In this document: positions 1 through 11,890 of the stretch, piece after piece
Numbering within the stretch: the first letter of the stretch is position 1
Layout: every line of letters begins with the position of its first letter
Assembly (NCBI GenBank): GCA_013398055.1
Contig: VZRS01006544.1
Coordinates: 496,258-560,257, forward strand
Source: Ifrita kowaldi
Taxonomy: Eukaryota; Chordata; Aves; Passeriformes; Cinclosomatidae
DNA: 64,000 nt
Reading direction: 5' to 3'
Made by a program: the position numbers and the translations under genes
The notes under the pieces: generated by a model
What the model was told of the DNA's origin: nothing
The model's input: the letters and a program-made list of their open reading frames with translations, nothing else
Database searches by the model: none

Positions 1-3000
1 CGTCAAACCTGCCCCTGGAGCCACTGCAAATTCCTGCTCTGCCGCAGGCTTTCCTGCACCTTGGTCAGACTGCACAAACACTTTTAAGTTATGCTGACAT
101 CAAGAACATCCAGTTTGAGACGCTTTGCTGTGACCACATGAGAACATAATTTCTGAAGACACAAAACGTGGTAGCAGATTACCACACTATAGATTTAGAT
201 AGCTCTTCCCAGAGCCTTTGGGTAACATTATATCCATAGCTGTATCTATATCACAAGGTAATATTATACATTGATCAACTAATTTTTATCACCCCCACAA
301 ATATGCCAACTGTTCAAAATAACATTATCATTGGCTTTATTACCATTGAAATAAAACCGAATAATTATAAAAATACAAAATAGACCTTAATCCACCATAA
401 AATTTGTTATTAAAACTAACCTGATTTCTGCGAAAAACTTTCATACACAACAGTGTGATTTAAGGACCTTTGTCAATATTGTCTTTGATTTTTTTGGTTG
501 ATTTGGCTTAGCCAGACACTTACAGCTATTTAAACATAATTTTGTGTATTTAATTATATCATACATGATGTCATTTTTTACTACAGACACCCTTGACATT
601 TAATGTATTTCATCCAGTAATTAGTAAAGAATAATTAAGTTTTTACTACTGTAACTGCTTTTCATGATCCTGTGTCTTCCAGAACAAGATAGAGCAGGAG
701 TAGCAAAGTTTATGTTTCAGATACTAAGATTTATTTGCTTTCAGGTTATACATCAGTACTTTTACAGTTTCTTCATACAAAGCAAGTACTGGGATGAAAC
801 AACATGTTACAGAATCTCTGTGTTCCCTCATGGAGATTAGCATGAGTGAATAATAGATCCACTGTGTTCAAAATCACAACATACACAGGGAGACAATTTT
901 ATACATATAATATATATAATTGTATAAATTTTTATGTATAAATGCATATTTATATTTTATATATATTATAGTGCACATATAATATATATAAATACTTGTG
1001 ATCTATGTATTGCATAGGTTTTTGATTTTTTGCTTAGTGACACTAAAACAGTTCTAAGATGCATACAAAGACTTCATATGCAATATATGTAGCATCTTCT
1101 TGACAGCTCTGTCTGTACTGGCAACTCTCTCATGAGCAATAATCACTTCACAAGCTTTTTTAAACACTCTTTTTTGAATACAGATGGTCTTATTTCCAAA
1201 TATCATTAGACTTTGTATGATCACAGTGGAGCACTGGCCACTGTTCCTTTGTCCATGTTGAAGCTTTGATTTTTTATTATTTTAGCCTGAATTTCAGGCC
1301 CTTCAGCAGCCATCCCATGGGAACAGTGTGCTACCTGGAGCACAGCATGGACCGAACCTGTGTTTGTACGCAGTGGGCTCCCAGAGCACGTTTTTAAGTG
1401 TGTGTTTCATCTGAAAGGCATTGGGTTCATCTCTTCCAGGTCCACTCCACAAACAAAAAGAAAGCACAGGAAGTGGAGACCACTGGGAGACTGGCTTTGG
1501 AAGTTGGCTCCTGGCCCAAACTAAGACACTGGTGTAGATGCACCAGGGTTCAGGTTTGGATCTTTCTGTCATGGTTCCTTCAGATCCTCTATTCAAGTAC
1601 ACAGAATTCAGAAGAGTGTGTTCTCAAATCTTATCTTCTGACAACCTCTTTGCCACCCTGTTCAAATGAGCCCCTTCCCTGCAGAAGTTCACATACCCTC
1701 CTCCTGGTCCTTAGCTGACATCACTCCCTCCCACTGCAGAGATGGGGGAAAAATCTGTTTGAAAGCACCTCTCTGGCCTGGCTGTCAACAGAAAATTAAC
1801 TTAATCTGCAAACCAAGCTAATATGTAGCTATGATGAAGAATTACAACAAGTGAGACAAGGGGGGAAAAAAGAAAAAGAGATGGGAAGTCTTTGAAGAAG
1901 TCAACAAAAAGGAAATACTTTCATGTAGTCTTAATTCAGCAAATCACTTCAGTTTCATGCTCAACATCCCAGAGAGGCAGCAGCACCTGGAGTGTGTGTA
2001 GGCAGAAGGTAGACAGGGAAATGACTCACTGGTGCAGGAACACAAGAGGGGAAGCCGGAGCATCATCTGTGGGAACCTTTGAAGGGAAAAGAAAGTGTCT
2101 CAGCTGACAGAAGGTTACAAATCTTCATGCTTGTTGCAATGTGTGCATCCGACCAACAGCAACAGCAGCCAAGGAAGCATGAAGAGGAAAAACTGCTTTA
2201 AGAAAAGCAATCTGAAACCTGTATTTGATTCTACAGGCAATAAAGCTTTTACCAGTGCTGAGGCAAAACTAGACCTGGCAGAATGTGATCTTTGCCTTGC
2301 TGCTACTTCTCAGGTGAAAGCAAGCAGAAGTTTCCAGCAAAGCACATTTTGTTTCCTCTACAGCTTACAGGGCCTCTGTAAAAATGTAGCAAGAGAGGAC
2401 CTTCTTGTGGCCAAATTCTACCCATACCAGTGATGATGCACAAGTGTGTCCTTCACTCCTCAGACTCTTAGGAAGCACAGCCTTCCCTTTCTCCTGTCAC
2501 AGAAGCTCTAGTGCCAATAAAAATATAAAATAGGCATAACAAATTTGTTGTTCCTTTGTCAGGTCACTCAACAGCTGTGCTCCTGAAAGCCAGAGAGCTT
2601 TTGGCCGCCCTGAGGGATCCAGGCAGTCTCCAAGCTGAAAGTGCAGAGGGTTGAGTTGGGCCAGAGGAGGAAGGACTGAGTGGGCTTCCTTCTCGAGTGC
2701 TCAGTCAGGAGGTGATGATGGGGACCCTGTTCCTCATGGTGCAGCTGCCTGTGGTGGCTCTTGCAGGCAGGGCTGTGTCTGTCAAACTGCAGCTCCAGAG
2801 CTGAGAATTGTCTCAGGTGACTCAAGGCTGCCCTGACAGTGTCCCACCTGGGCGATGGAGTCCCTGCTGTGGCCGTGCTCCCCTCATGGCCACCTGCATT
2901 TCTAGAAGCATCTCCTACCAGTCACTGCACTGCAAGGGCTTGTGCTGGTCCAAGCAGGCAGCAGAGAGGCAAAGCAGCATCTTTTCTCTTGACTGTATTC

Positions 3001-3930
3001 CCAGCCAAGATAGAGGTCACCCCAAGAGAGGTTTTTGTGGGAGGCAGGAAAAAGGGGAGGGGCAGCTCTTAAGGAGCAGCCCAGCTAATGCTGGAGCCAA
3101 GACAGCCCTTGCAGCCATGGAAGGGAAGCCATTGCCCCCATGCCCAGGCACCTTTATAAAGAGAGCATTCTCCCACTTCCTCCTGGTGCTGCATGAAAAT
3201 CCACAGCAACCCAAAAAGTTTCTTCTCTCTTCTCTGGCTCACCACAGAGCTGCTTCTCACAGCACCACAGCTGGAAATTCAACTTTAAAAGAAAAATGTT
3301 GTTTTCTGTACCCCTGACATTCAAAAATGGAATACTGACATGGATCTGGACACAAATCTGATCTTCCCTGGAAATGCTTGGGCTGGGCCCATTTTTAACT
3401 GCAAAAAGTAAAATTACAAAATACGTGCTCCCTGCCTCATGCAGACATGCTACTCTTTCCTCCCTAAATTTCATACATCTCTTATTAAAGAGGAAACCAG
3501 AAGTTCCACTATTTTCTGTGATTATGGCTATTGAATTTGCATTTTGGCTCAACTGATATGATGGGTGGTCCAGCTAATACACAAAGCTTGACTTGTTCTA
3601 CTCCTGAACTACAGCTGGGTGGATCTTCTGTAAAGAAACTTGAAGCCAGGTGGACACAGATAGAGATCACAGGCCAAGTTGGATTCAAGTTTGCAGAGAG
3701 TCACAAGGCTTTCAGCAGACGTGGACTAGTTTCTGCTTCCAGGTGGGAGTCAGACTAAACTCTGGCTTCATCTGTTTTTCTGGAAATCCCAAAACAAAGC
3801 ACAGCTCAGCAGTTTGAGAGAAGTTTGGCTTCGTCCTTACTAATTTAATAGCGAACAAATCCATGCAAAGGAAAATGGCACAAAATAGCTTCAAGAACCC
3901 CTGAAGCTAGGACTGCTGAGATTAATTTAC
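1..3930. other. Unassigned AT-rich to mixed DNA
   Basis: No gene, RNA or recognised transposon is seen. The first 1.3 kb is AT-rich with many short A and T runs. From about 2.55 to 3.3 kb the base composition is richer in G and C, and several short open frames overlap there on both strands. None resembles a known protein, and the both-strand overlap is what chance predicts when stop codons are sparse. A weak repeat or a regulatory element could be hidden here. I cannot exclude that the stretch is intronic. Confidence 0.6.
896..1003. repeat. AT-rich low-complexity tract (TA/ATA-type)
   Basis: About 100 bases made almost entirely of A and T, with repeated TATA, ATATAA and TATATATAA units and several short self-complementary stretches. 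It is an imperfect simple repeat, not a perfect microsatellite. No function is implied beyond easy strand opening and likely length variation. Confidence 0.8.
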
Positions 3931-4012
3931 TGTCCCAGATTACTTCCCTAGTGTAAGTACACAGTTATTTCTGCCGGTCGACTCCCTTGAAGTCAGTAGG
4001 AGTTTTGTAACA
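3931..4012. repeat. Ancient amniote interspersed repeat fragment, family unnamed
   Basis: The stretch reads as a decayed copy of a repeat common in reptile and bird genomes, recognised by a block of the type 'gtgtaa... ttgaagtcaatgggagtttt'. Here the core is gaagtcagtaggagttttg at 3989-4007. The same block occurs in reverse orientation at 32555-32573 with four differences in 19 positions, all transitions. A third related block is at about 25.64 kb. The motif is remembered and the family name is not, so this is a repeat call without classification. Confidence 0.5.
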
Positions 4013-7000
4013 TGTTCCATTGCTGCAGTCACTTTCCATTATCCATGGGTGGCTTCTCTGCTGGCAGATAAGCTGCATCCTGGGCCTGAGCCAGCTGAGC
4101 CAGCTCCTTGCAGCTCAGCCAAGATGGGGCTCTGAGCTCAGCCCTGGCCCTGCACACCTCTGGGTGACCATGGAGCAGGCACTGGAGCTGGCTGCCTTGA
4201 TCTGCTGTGAAGGCAGGGAAACTTTAAAAGGGTTGGGAAAGGGGAAGGATGGTGACAGAAAGTAGTAACAGGGCTTCAAACAAATAGTTAAAGTCCTTTG
4301 AAAAACAGTTAATGTGGGATGTGCACATTTAGAGTTCACTCCTCGCTATTGACTGAGTTTTTCTAAGTGGAAGGAAAAGATCTGTCAGTGCTTCTAAACC
4401 CAAAGGAGCAGGGAAGGTATTGCAGAGTTGAACCTCCCTGTGGGCACCAGCCAGCCTCATCCTGCCCGGGGGAGAATGCTGCCTGCTCTCATGCCCACAG
4501 GCAGGCATTGCCCCTCTCCTCCCCCCACTGCTGGGTGCTGGCAGGCCAGACTCTACTCCTGCATGGTTGCCTAATTTACCCAAAAGTAATGACCTCAGGT
4601 TTGAGCTTTCACTTGCATTTCAGGCAGAACCCCCAGAGTAAAGAATTGATCCAACAGGGATGAACCTTGCTCAAATGAGCAATTTCTACTTAGTCTCTTT
4701 CTGATGGAGAGAGGATGGAGAAAATGAAGTGCAAAACCCATCTATTTACCAAGTCCTTGTTGATTCCAAACAGCTCTAATATGTACAGTTCTGCCTTTAT
4801 GGAGGACACCACATACACTGTATATACACATTTATTTACTCACAGGCACAGGTTGCGTGGCAAGTTATCTGTGGAATGGTGTCTTGGAGCTCTACCAAGT
4901 CAAGGAGGAAATGTAACTACACAGGCTGGGGAGGGGGGGAATTCAGAGAAGGTGTTTTGTTAGCTAATCCAAAGGAAAGAGTGTTAACGTGTATCTGTGA
5001 TGCTGTGTGCAGGGAAGGCTAAAAAACAGTAAGCATAGAAAAGAGAGGCACTCAACCTGTGAAAAATGTATAAAATAGTACATTTAATCATCAGTCTTTA
5101 TTTTCCAGCAACAAAACTGGTTTTCATGGAGCTCTCCACTCCTAGCCTCAAGTCCCCTTGTTTTCAGAGATTTTGTGTGGTGAAGGAGCTGTCTGTGACA
5201 GCACAGCGTGGACATACCTTGCATGACTGGCACAAACAGCCTTACCCCAGACCCCAACAATAGCAGTGTAATATCTTCTTCCCTCTGGAGTTTTATATCA
5301 CGCAAGATTTCCCAAAGCTGGAAAACTGCCACAAAAGGTATCAATCCCTTTCAGCCAGTTTTGAAAAAAGGTGAATGCACAAAGTTCCCTGTGCTAGGGC
5401 ACCTTCTCTGATGCTGTATCCATTGAGCATGCAGAAGCTCTCAATTGTTCCCCACTGAATTCAGAGCTGAAATGCCAGATCTGCACAGAGGTCCATTTTA
5501 GGGCCTCTTCTGGTTGTTTCTGTCTCTCAGCGATGGACAGCTGCTGACGCTGGCTTGTCCTCAAACCCAACAGTGTGGTAAGAGAGGAAGTCCACTCCAG
5601 TCAGCATTTAGCTCAAAACAGGAGGAAGTGCCCCTAGCAGTGATCTGGAGATACCTTTGGATCCTCCAGGTGCCACTGAAAGGATCTCTCTCTTCCAGCA
5701 CCATGCAGTACCATCAGAGCTGTCACTCTAGAGCTGTGTGGGGCCAGAGGAAAGGTTGGGACATGCCTGACACTCGGGCACCCAGGTAGGCATGAGCCTT
5801 ACGAGGCTTTCTTTGGTCAGGACTCCAGGTTTCATTCCACAAGGCTACGAGAAACTCCACTAGAAATTCTGAAATTACCTGTGAGGAGCACATTGCCATT
5901 CAAAAATACCCAAGAGAGTATAGAGAAGGTGGCTTGGGGGCCTGTGGTGGTTTCACCAGCAGGCTCTGGTGAAAAGTGCTGTTGAGCTTCGTTGCTCTAC
6001 TGCTTTCTATGCAGGGATGTGGGGGCACGAAGAAAAGGGGTGAGACAGATGTGTCCCTAAATCACAACAGCAAACATCATCCTAACAAAAGTACTCCAAA
6101 TTCAATGGTCACATGACAGAATGCTGTAAATCCTGAGTAACCTCACTTGGCTAAGAGTGCATGACGGATGTCAGATTTTTTGAACAGAAAGACTTAAATC
6201 ACCTCAAGTTGAGAACTGCATTAAGGATCAGAGAACAGACAGAATCCCTGTCCTCTCCTCCCAAGCAGATTTCTCCTTGATATATGGCTCCCAAAGTATG
6301 AAGAGCAAGAAGTTGTCCAAGTAAAAATCAGCTCAAGGTGTGTGGGATGAGAGGTAAAAAAGTCCGAGACACAGATACTGGTGGAGATTTGGCAATGTCT
6401 CATATCAAGCAGAGTGAAAATTTCAGACATCAGCAGTTTGGTCTAAACCCACTGTTTCACATGTGGGTTTTACAAACCCAAGCTTGTACAACAGATGTCA
6501 CAAAACGTCCCCAGACATATCTAAAAGACAATTCACAGGCAGCTCCTGCCTTCCTAAACGTTTTAGGGATTTAATCCATAATCCAAGAGTTTGATCTCAG
6601 GCATGTAAATGTTTGAATTAAATGCTTGATTTGGACCTGGCTCCTCATCCTGTCTTATTTCTGCTTGGGTTTATTGGGAATACAAACCTTCAGAGTGTGG
6701 ATGTGTCATCTATTTTGTTTCTGCTGACTTTGGCATGTGAACATATCCTGCTCATAAAGACGACGAGGCTGATCCCCACTGTGGCCAGCTGGATGTATCT
6801 CATAAGGGACTACCTCCTGTTGAAGTAAATTGTTTTTATTCCTCAAACAGAAGCCAGGGGATTTCCACAATTAATGGTCCGCAATGTTGGAATGCCTGAA
6901 ATCTCAAAGAAAACAGGTTGTCAGAGCACTACATGTAGGGCCTGGGGAGTGGTAGCCTGCAGAATTACCCCTCCCTAGTTATGGAGGACCCAGAAATTTG

Positions 7001-10000
7001 TGCTGCAGGTAGGTTCATACTAACTGATACGGATAAAATTTGCCAAAACCCACAAAATGTAAATAAAATAACAAAACAAAGCAAAACAAAACATCTGCTA
7101 TTTTGTATGCATGGAGCTGCTGCAAGGTGCTGAGTCTGCACAGATGCCTCGCAGAATGATAAGCACTCTGGTAATTGGAGAAATGTTCTTTTGGGTATGG
7201 TAAACGATACCTATGTCCAAGCAGTCTTGCACAAACCCTGTATACCCAGAAACAGAAAATGCCATCCTGAATACATTTATTAGTTTTATTTCTGCATACA
7301 CTGTTCCTGATTTATCCCAGCCATGTAGTTATTTCACATGCTAACAGGGATCCGGCCACTTCAACCAAGGACATGTGGAGAAGTGGGAAAAGACTGAAGC
7401 TCCAGCCTGGTTAGGTACTGCTGATTCTCAAAATACTCATATTCACAGAGGGAACCTGTGTGATCATCTCAGGGGCTGCCCATGTGCTGTAACCCAGCTG
7501 TTGAATACTGCCCCAAAACCCATGGAGGTGTGTGGGGCAGGAGCAGCTACACATAAAACCTGCACATGAAAGGTACTGAAAGTGGAGAAAAGCGTTCTGC
7601 CATAGTGTGACTTTTGGGAGCCTGGAAAGGGAGTAGTGTAGCTACTGTAGCACAGATCTACACCACAGCTCACTGTGCATTAAAAGCACTCTAGCCACCC
7701 ATCAAACCAACAGAGCAGTCAGCATTTTCACATGTTCTCTCTTTTAATTTTTTTTGCTGGATACAAAATGTACTTGGCCCCCGAGGGTAATGGCCTGGGG
7801 AAGAGGCAGATGATTAAGCCCATGTACATGTCAACCCACTCATCACTCTGCTGCATGGTGGCCTCGTTACCCATTAGTGAAGCTCAAAGAAAGTCTGGTA
7901 GAGTGCAAAGGATCCAGATGAAATTTTACTTACCACATATTTAAATAATTATTTCTACAGCAACATGATTCACCTTCCATTCTTTGTAAAATCCCCCATG
8001 ATGTACTCCCATCCACTATCTGTTCCAAAAGCCGTTGCATCCTCTTTTTAATGAGTATCAGATGCATCCTTGTAATTTAGACCAGCTTATTCAAGTTTGG
8101 CCTTCTGCAACCAACTCTTAGAAATATGTCCTATATTTATTTGAAAAGAAAATGACACTGAAATCAAAAACACAAAAGGAACTGGGCCCAGTGGTCCGGT
8201 GCTATGTTTGGAACATGTGCTATCGAACCAAAAGCAGCTTAACAGCCCCAATGGGTTTTGTTTGGCATTTAGTGGGAAGGTACCTGCCAGAGCTACCTGT
8301 TTCAATGTGTGGCCATACATTAAATAGTCCCACCACTTTCTAATCTGCTAGATCCCACCTCTTCTTTGTCCTCTTCTTCGCTTTCTTTGGAGGGAAGGGG
8401 CTATGGGTCCTGGAAGCACAGAAACATGTGAAAACAAACAAGCCTTTCTCATCTGCCGTTTTGCATCTAAATTCCCCTTCTGCATTGAAGACCCACTGTG
8501 AATACAGACATATGTTTTTAAAGAGACACAGTTTTGTCTTGCTGATCACAATGTAATTACAAAGCTATTTGGCACATACAGGAACTTCTGTACTAATTTG
8601 GCACTATCCCATCCTACTACTGGCAGCATTGGTTTTGCTCCCTGTTGGCGACTCTCCTAGATGTCTTACGGCTTCTGGAAACATCAGCCATGCCTATTCA
8701 GGGAATAAGTTTGGCAGGATGCTGACACCTTGTGCAGTACATCCAGCAGCAATGTGGCTGTGTGATGTTGGCTCATTACCAGACTCCACCACTGGATCTT
8801 CTGATGGGGTGTGGTGTTATAGAGACAGGTGCATGGTTTGTATTATGAAAGCCAGCATGGCATTTCTCATTAACTCAGCTTCAATTACAAGGTTTAATTT
8901 GAGTTATGCTTCAAAGTGGGGTCCTATGTCAATTCCTTAATAGCTTCTTTTGCTGAAGAACTTAAAGGAGAAAGCAAGTGTTTCCTCCTTTGGTCTCACT
9001 TGCTTTAATAGGAAAGGACACATCCAGCTCCTGAGTGATGACCTTTCAGGTTTCAGAGGTCTCAGATAGTCTTGTTGATGATCCATGGGAATATGGGTCT
9101 CACTAATCTAATGCGCTGTCTCCAGCATCCATGTCACTTTCATTGGTGTTGAGAAAACATGTATTGCTGGTTCCTATGTGGCAATTCTGGAAGAGAAGAG
9201 CTCATCACATTTACAAAAGACTATTTTCATCAATGAATATTTTTAGAATGATTACTTGGCCAATGACTACTTTCTTCTTGCTGTTTGGGTATTTTAGCTG
9301 TCCCACTAAATCAGGACTCCATGCACTCCAAGTGAACACACAGGCAAAGCATGAAATGATCCAGTGTGGTGAAGCCTTCACCTGATCTACTTCAGGACTG
9401 AGCCATCCTCCTTAGTGCTATTGATCTTCATTCTCAGTAGTCCTTTGGAATCCAGCCTCCCTTGTCATTTTCCGGGTTATTTGAGCTTCTTTCAGAGGCT
9501 TTTCACTGCCTTCTTCAGAGAGTTTTAGAACAGGGATATGTAAAGCTGCTTTCTCTTTCCTACCCTTCCCACTGTTTCCTCAGTCTCTCCTTGGTGTCAG
9601 TGGCTACTTGTGCCTCCTCTTACCTCTTGGAACACTCCTTGCAGGTCCCATCAGCTCCAGAAGCCATTCTCAGTATTGCTGACACCAGCCACTCACATAT
9701 CATGATCTATCAAAAAAGAACACGTGCAGATTTCATTGGGTTTTTTTCTTTTTGCTTTTTTGAAACTTTGGGAGTCAGATTTTCAATTTTGTTTTTGCAG
9801 TATGAAAAAAAAATCACTTCTTTCTTTCAAGGAGAATTTTTGATTTTCACACAGTATTACCACCAGTGAGAAAGGACACAACAAGCAACACTGGGATGAG
9901 GTTCATTATAAATGAGGACAGTCATAGAGCAGAGAATACCTCCTATTGCCCCTGTGGCTTCAATCCACTAGGTCAGGCCAGGGAAAACATTTTGGGTCTT

Positions 10001-11160
10001 AACATCATTTGCAGCCACTGTAACTAGTACAGTGCAAACATTACTTTTATAAAAGGCTGGTGCTTTTCTAATCCTGCAGAATACATTAAAAACTTTCTGC
10101 ACTGAATGCTACAGGTTTACTCTACCCTACTTATTCATGGTTCTCTTTGTCAGCTTTAAAAGTGTCATCTTGTAAATGCAAGCTTCCCTTTTTCCTTGTT
10201 TTCTGGGACAGGCAGAACAAGAGAGTCTGACTGGCAAAGCTGTTGATCCTCTACAGTCATGAAAATGTGGGAGGAATTAGGTCCTTCCTGCAGATTTGAC
10301 TGCGTTCTCCAGAAACTAAGCTTTCATTTAAAAACCTAATGAAGTGTTTAGCCCTTCTGGTAGCAAAGATAACCATACTTCAGTTTGCATTTTGCAGGGG
10401 TTATCTTGTGTCAAAGCCAGAGAAACTGCAACTGAACCAGAGTTACGAGCTCTCTCTATTTATCTGAAATGGGAACTACGTGTTAAACAATGAGTCAGGG
10501 ATGTTGGTGCACCACAGACCTGGAGACAGAGAAAAACTTTGCTGAAGAGAGGCTGTCTGAGGGGTTGTCCAGACTGGATGGGGGGTCCTGTGGGGTTCTG
10601 CCATCTCCTGCCTCCTCTCCACTCCCCACTGCTCACTGTCACTGCTCTCCTGCAGTTTCATCCCCCAGCCCTTCCTTTCATGGTTCCTTCATGAGTCCTG
10701 ATGAGCACTGTTTCAGTTTTCTATGTGGGTTTATGCACCCAGGCCATAAGTATGACAATAATTAATAATATCAGAGGCAAGATAGGCCATGATCCTGGTC
10801 GGATAATGACAGAGGGGCAAATTTTGGCAGAAGTACTTGGAAATATCCTGAAAAGGAGAAGCAGGGCCAATATTAATGAGGAGTCTGTGTACTGAGACAC
10901 CCCTTATGCCAACCCAAATCTTTCCGTTCTCCCAACTTTTGGTACATTGCCAGAAGGGCTGGCTGGCTCCTAGACACAAGTGACCAACTTCATCATCCTC
11001 AGCCCTTCTACTCACTTGGGAACCATGAATTATTCACAGGTCCTTTTACCAGGTTCACACTGTACATGCGGCATGTGAAGTCACACACAGTAATGAGGCT
11101 GATGAGCCACCCCTCTGAGTGCACATGTGGCTACACCTGCAGCCACATCTGCGCACCAGG
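4013..11160. other. Unassigned DNA, no gene recognised
   Basis: Mixed-composition DNA of about 7 kb with no recognisable gene, RNA or complete mobile element. The longest local open frames (for example 8569-8940 and 9462-9869, plus strand) have runs of hydrophobic residues but no domain or motif I recognise, and no flanking signals support them. A short A/C-rich low-complexity stretch lies at about 7060-7095. Around 11.09-11.16 kb there are short repeated CACATGTGG/CCACATCTG-like words of unclear meaning. Confidence 0.6.
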
Positions 11161-11164
11161 GTAG

Positions 11165-11890
11165 GTACATTCTTATTCTCTTCTTAATGCATCCCCTCGC
11201 TGCAGCATCTCAGGCACATTTTTTTGCTTCTGCTGCTTAGTATCTTCACTGAGCTGTTCACAATAGTGCTCAGATCTTTTCCCCAGACATTACAGTTAAT
11301 TCTGAAGCCATCACTGTGTCAGGGTAGTTTAAATTATTTCTTTCAAATGCATTACCTTTTAGTTCAAGTTCATCTGCCATCATGTTAGGACAACCACTGG
11401 TGGTATTAGAGTTGTCTGGTGTTTCAAACAATCCTTTGCAGCTTTTCCTTTGTGATCAAGCTTTTATCAGCTGCATATTTTGACATTTCATTGTTCATCA
11501 AATTCTTAGTGTTATTAGAAAGTGCAGTACTTAGCAAATCCACTGAAACTATGATCATAGTCTTAAGACTATGTCTTAAGACATAAAAAATCTATAAAAA
11601 ACCTAATGGGTACATTCCTTATCTCAAAGCCCATATTTGTCTGCTGTCTGTTGTAAACAGATCCTCATAGAAACTGAAGGAAATCAGTGTAATGTATGTA
11701 GAACATAGTCACCTGCATATGGACAGATAAAAAATAGTCCTTATAGACATCCTTAGGGTGCTTTGCTCTTAATATTTTTCAGGCTCAGGCTTCAGACATT
11801 TACTTCCACTGCCAGCTTGTCTCTTCAGCAGTTGTTAATCCAGGACAAGATTTTACCTCACCTTCTTGTTACCAGACTTCTTTCATATTC
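11165..11890 (-). mobile_element. CR1 LINE relic, reverse-transcriptase C-terminal region
   Basis: Read on the minus strand, this is a heavily mutated piece of the CR1 non-LTR retrotransposon ORF2. The clearest part is the complement of 11238-11284. It translates as GKDLSTIVNSSVKILSSRS and lines up with the CR1 segment of the type E-R/K-D-L-G-V-I-V-D-S-S-L-K-T-S. Just upstream on the element, a 'ggtaatgcat' block (near 11.35 kb) and a 'tcaaaatatgcagctgat' block (near 11.48 kb) match the usual CR1 order. The reading frame is broken by stops and indels, so it is non-functional. The end at about 11.9 kb is the least certain; the flank toward 11.16 kb no longer looks like CR1, so the 3' tail is missing. 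Confidence 0.65.
11556..11584. repeat. Overlapping perfect palindromes
   Basis: catagtcttaagactatg at 11556-11573 is a perfect 18-base palindrome. It overlaps a second perfect palindrome, atgtcttaagacat, at 11571-11584. Both share the TCTTAAGA core, so the pair can also be read as a short tandem duplication. It lies inside the minus-strand CR1 relic and is not a known CR1 feature, so it probably arose locally after insertion. Confidence 0.85.

Noticed and set aside
4360..4400. 'aaggaaaagatctgtcagtg', faintly like a CR1 segment
   Set aside because: No neighbouring CR1 landmarks were found on either side, so it is treated as coincidence.
8569..8940. 123-codon plus-strand frame with a hydrophobic N-terminal part resembling a signal peptide, followed by several cysteines
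   Set aside because: No family resemblance, no supporting splice or promoter context, and frames of this length are expected by chance in 64 kb.
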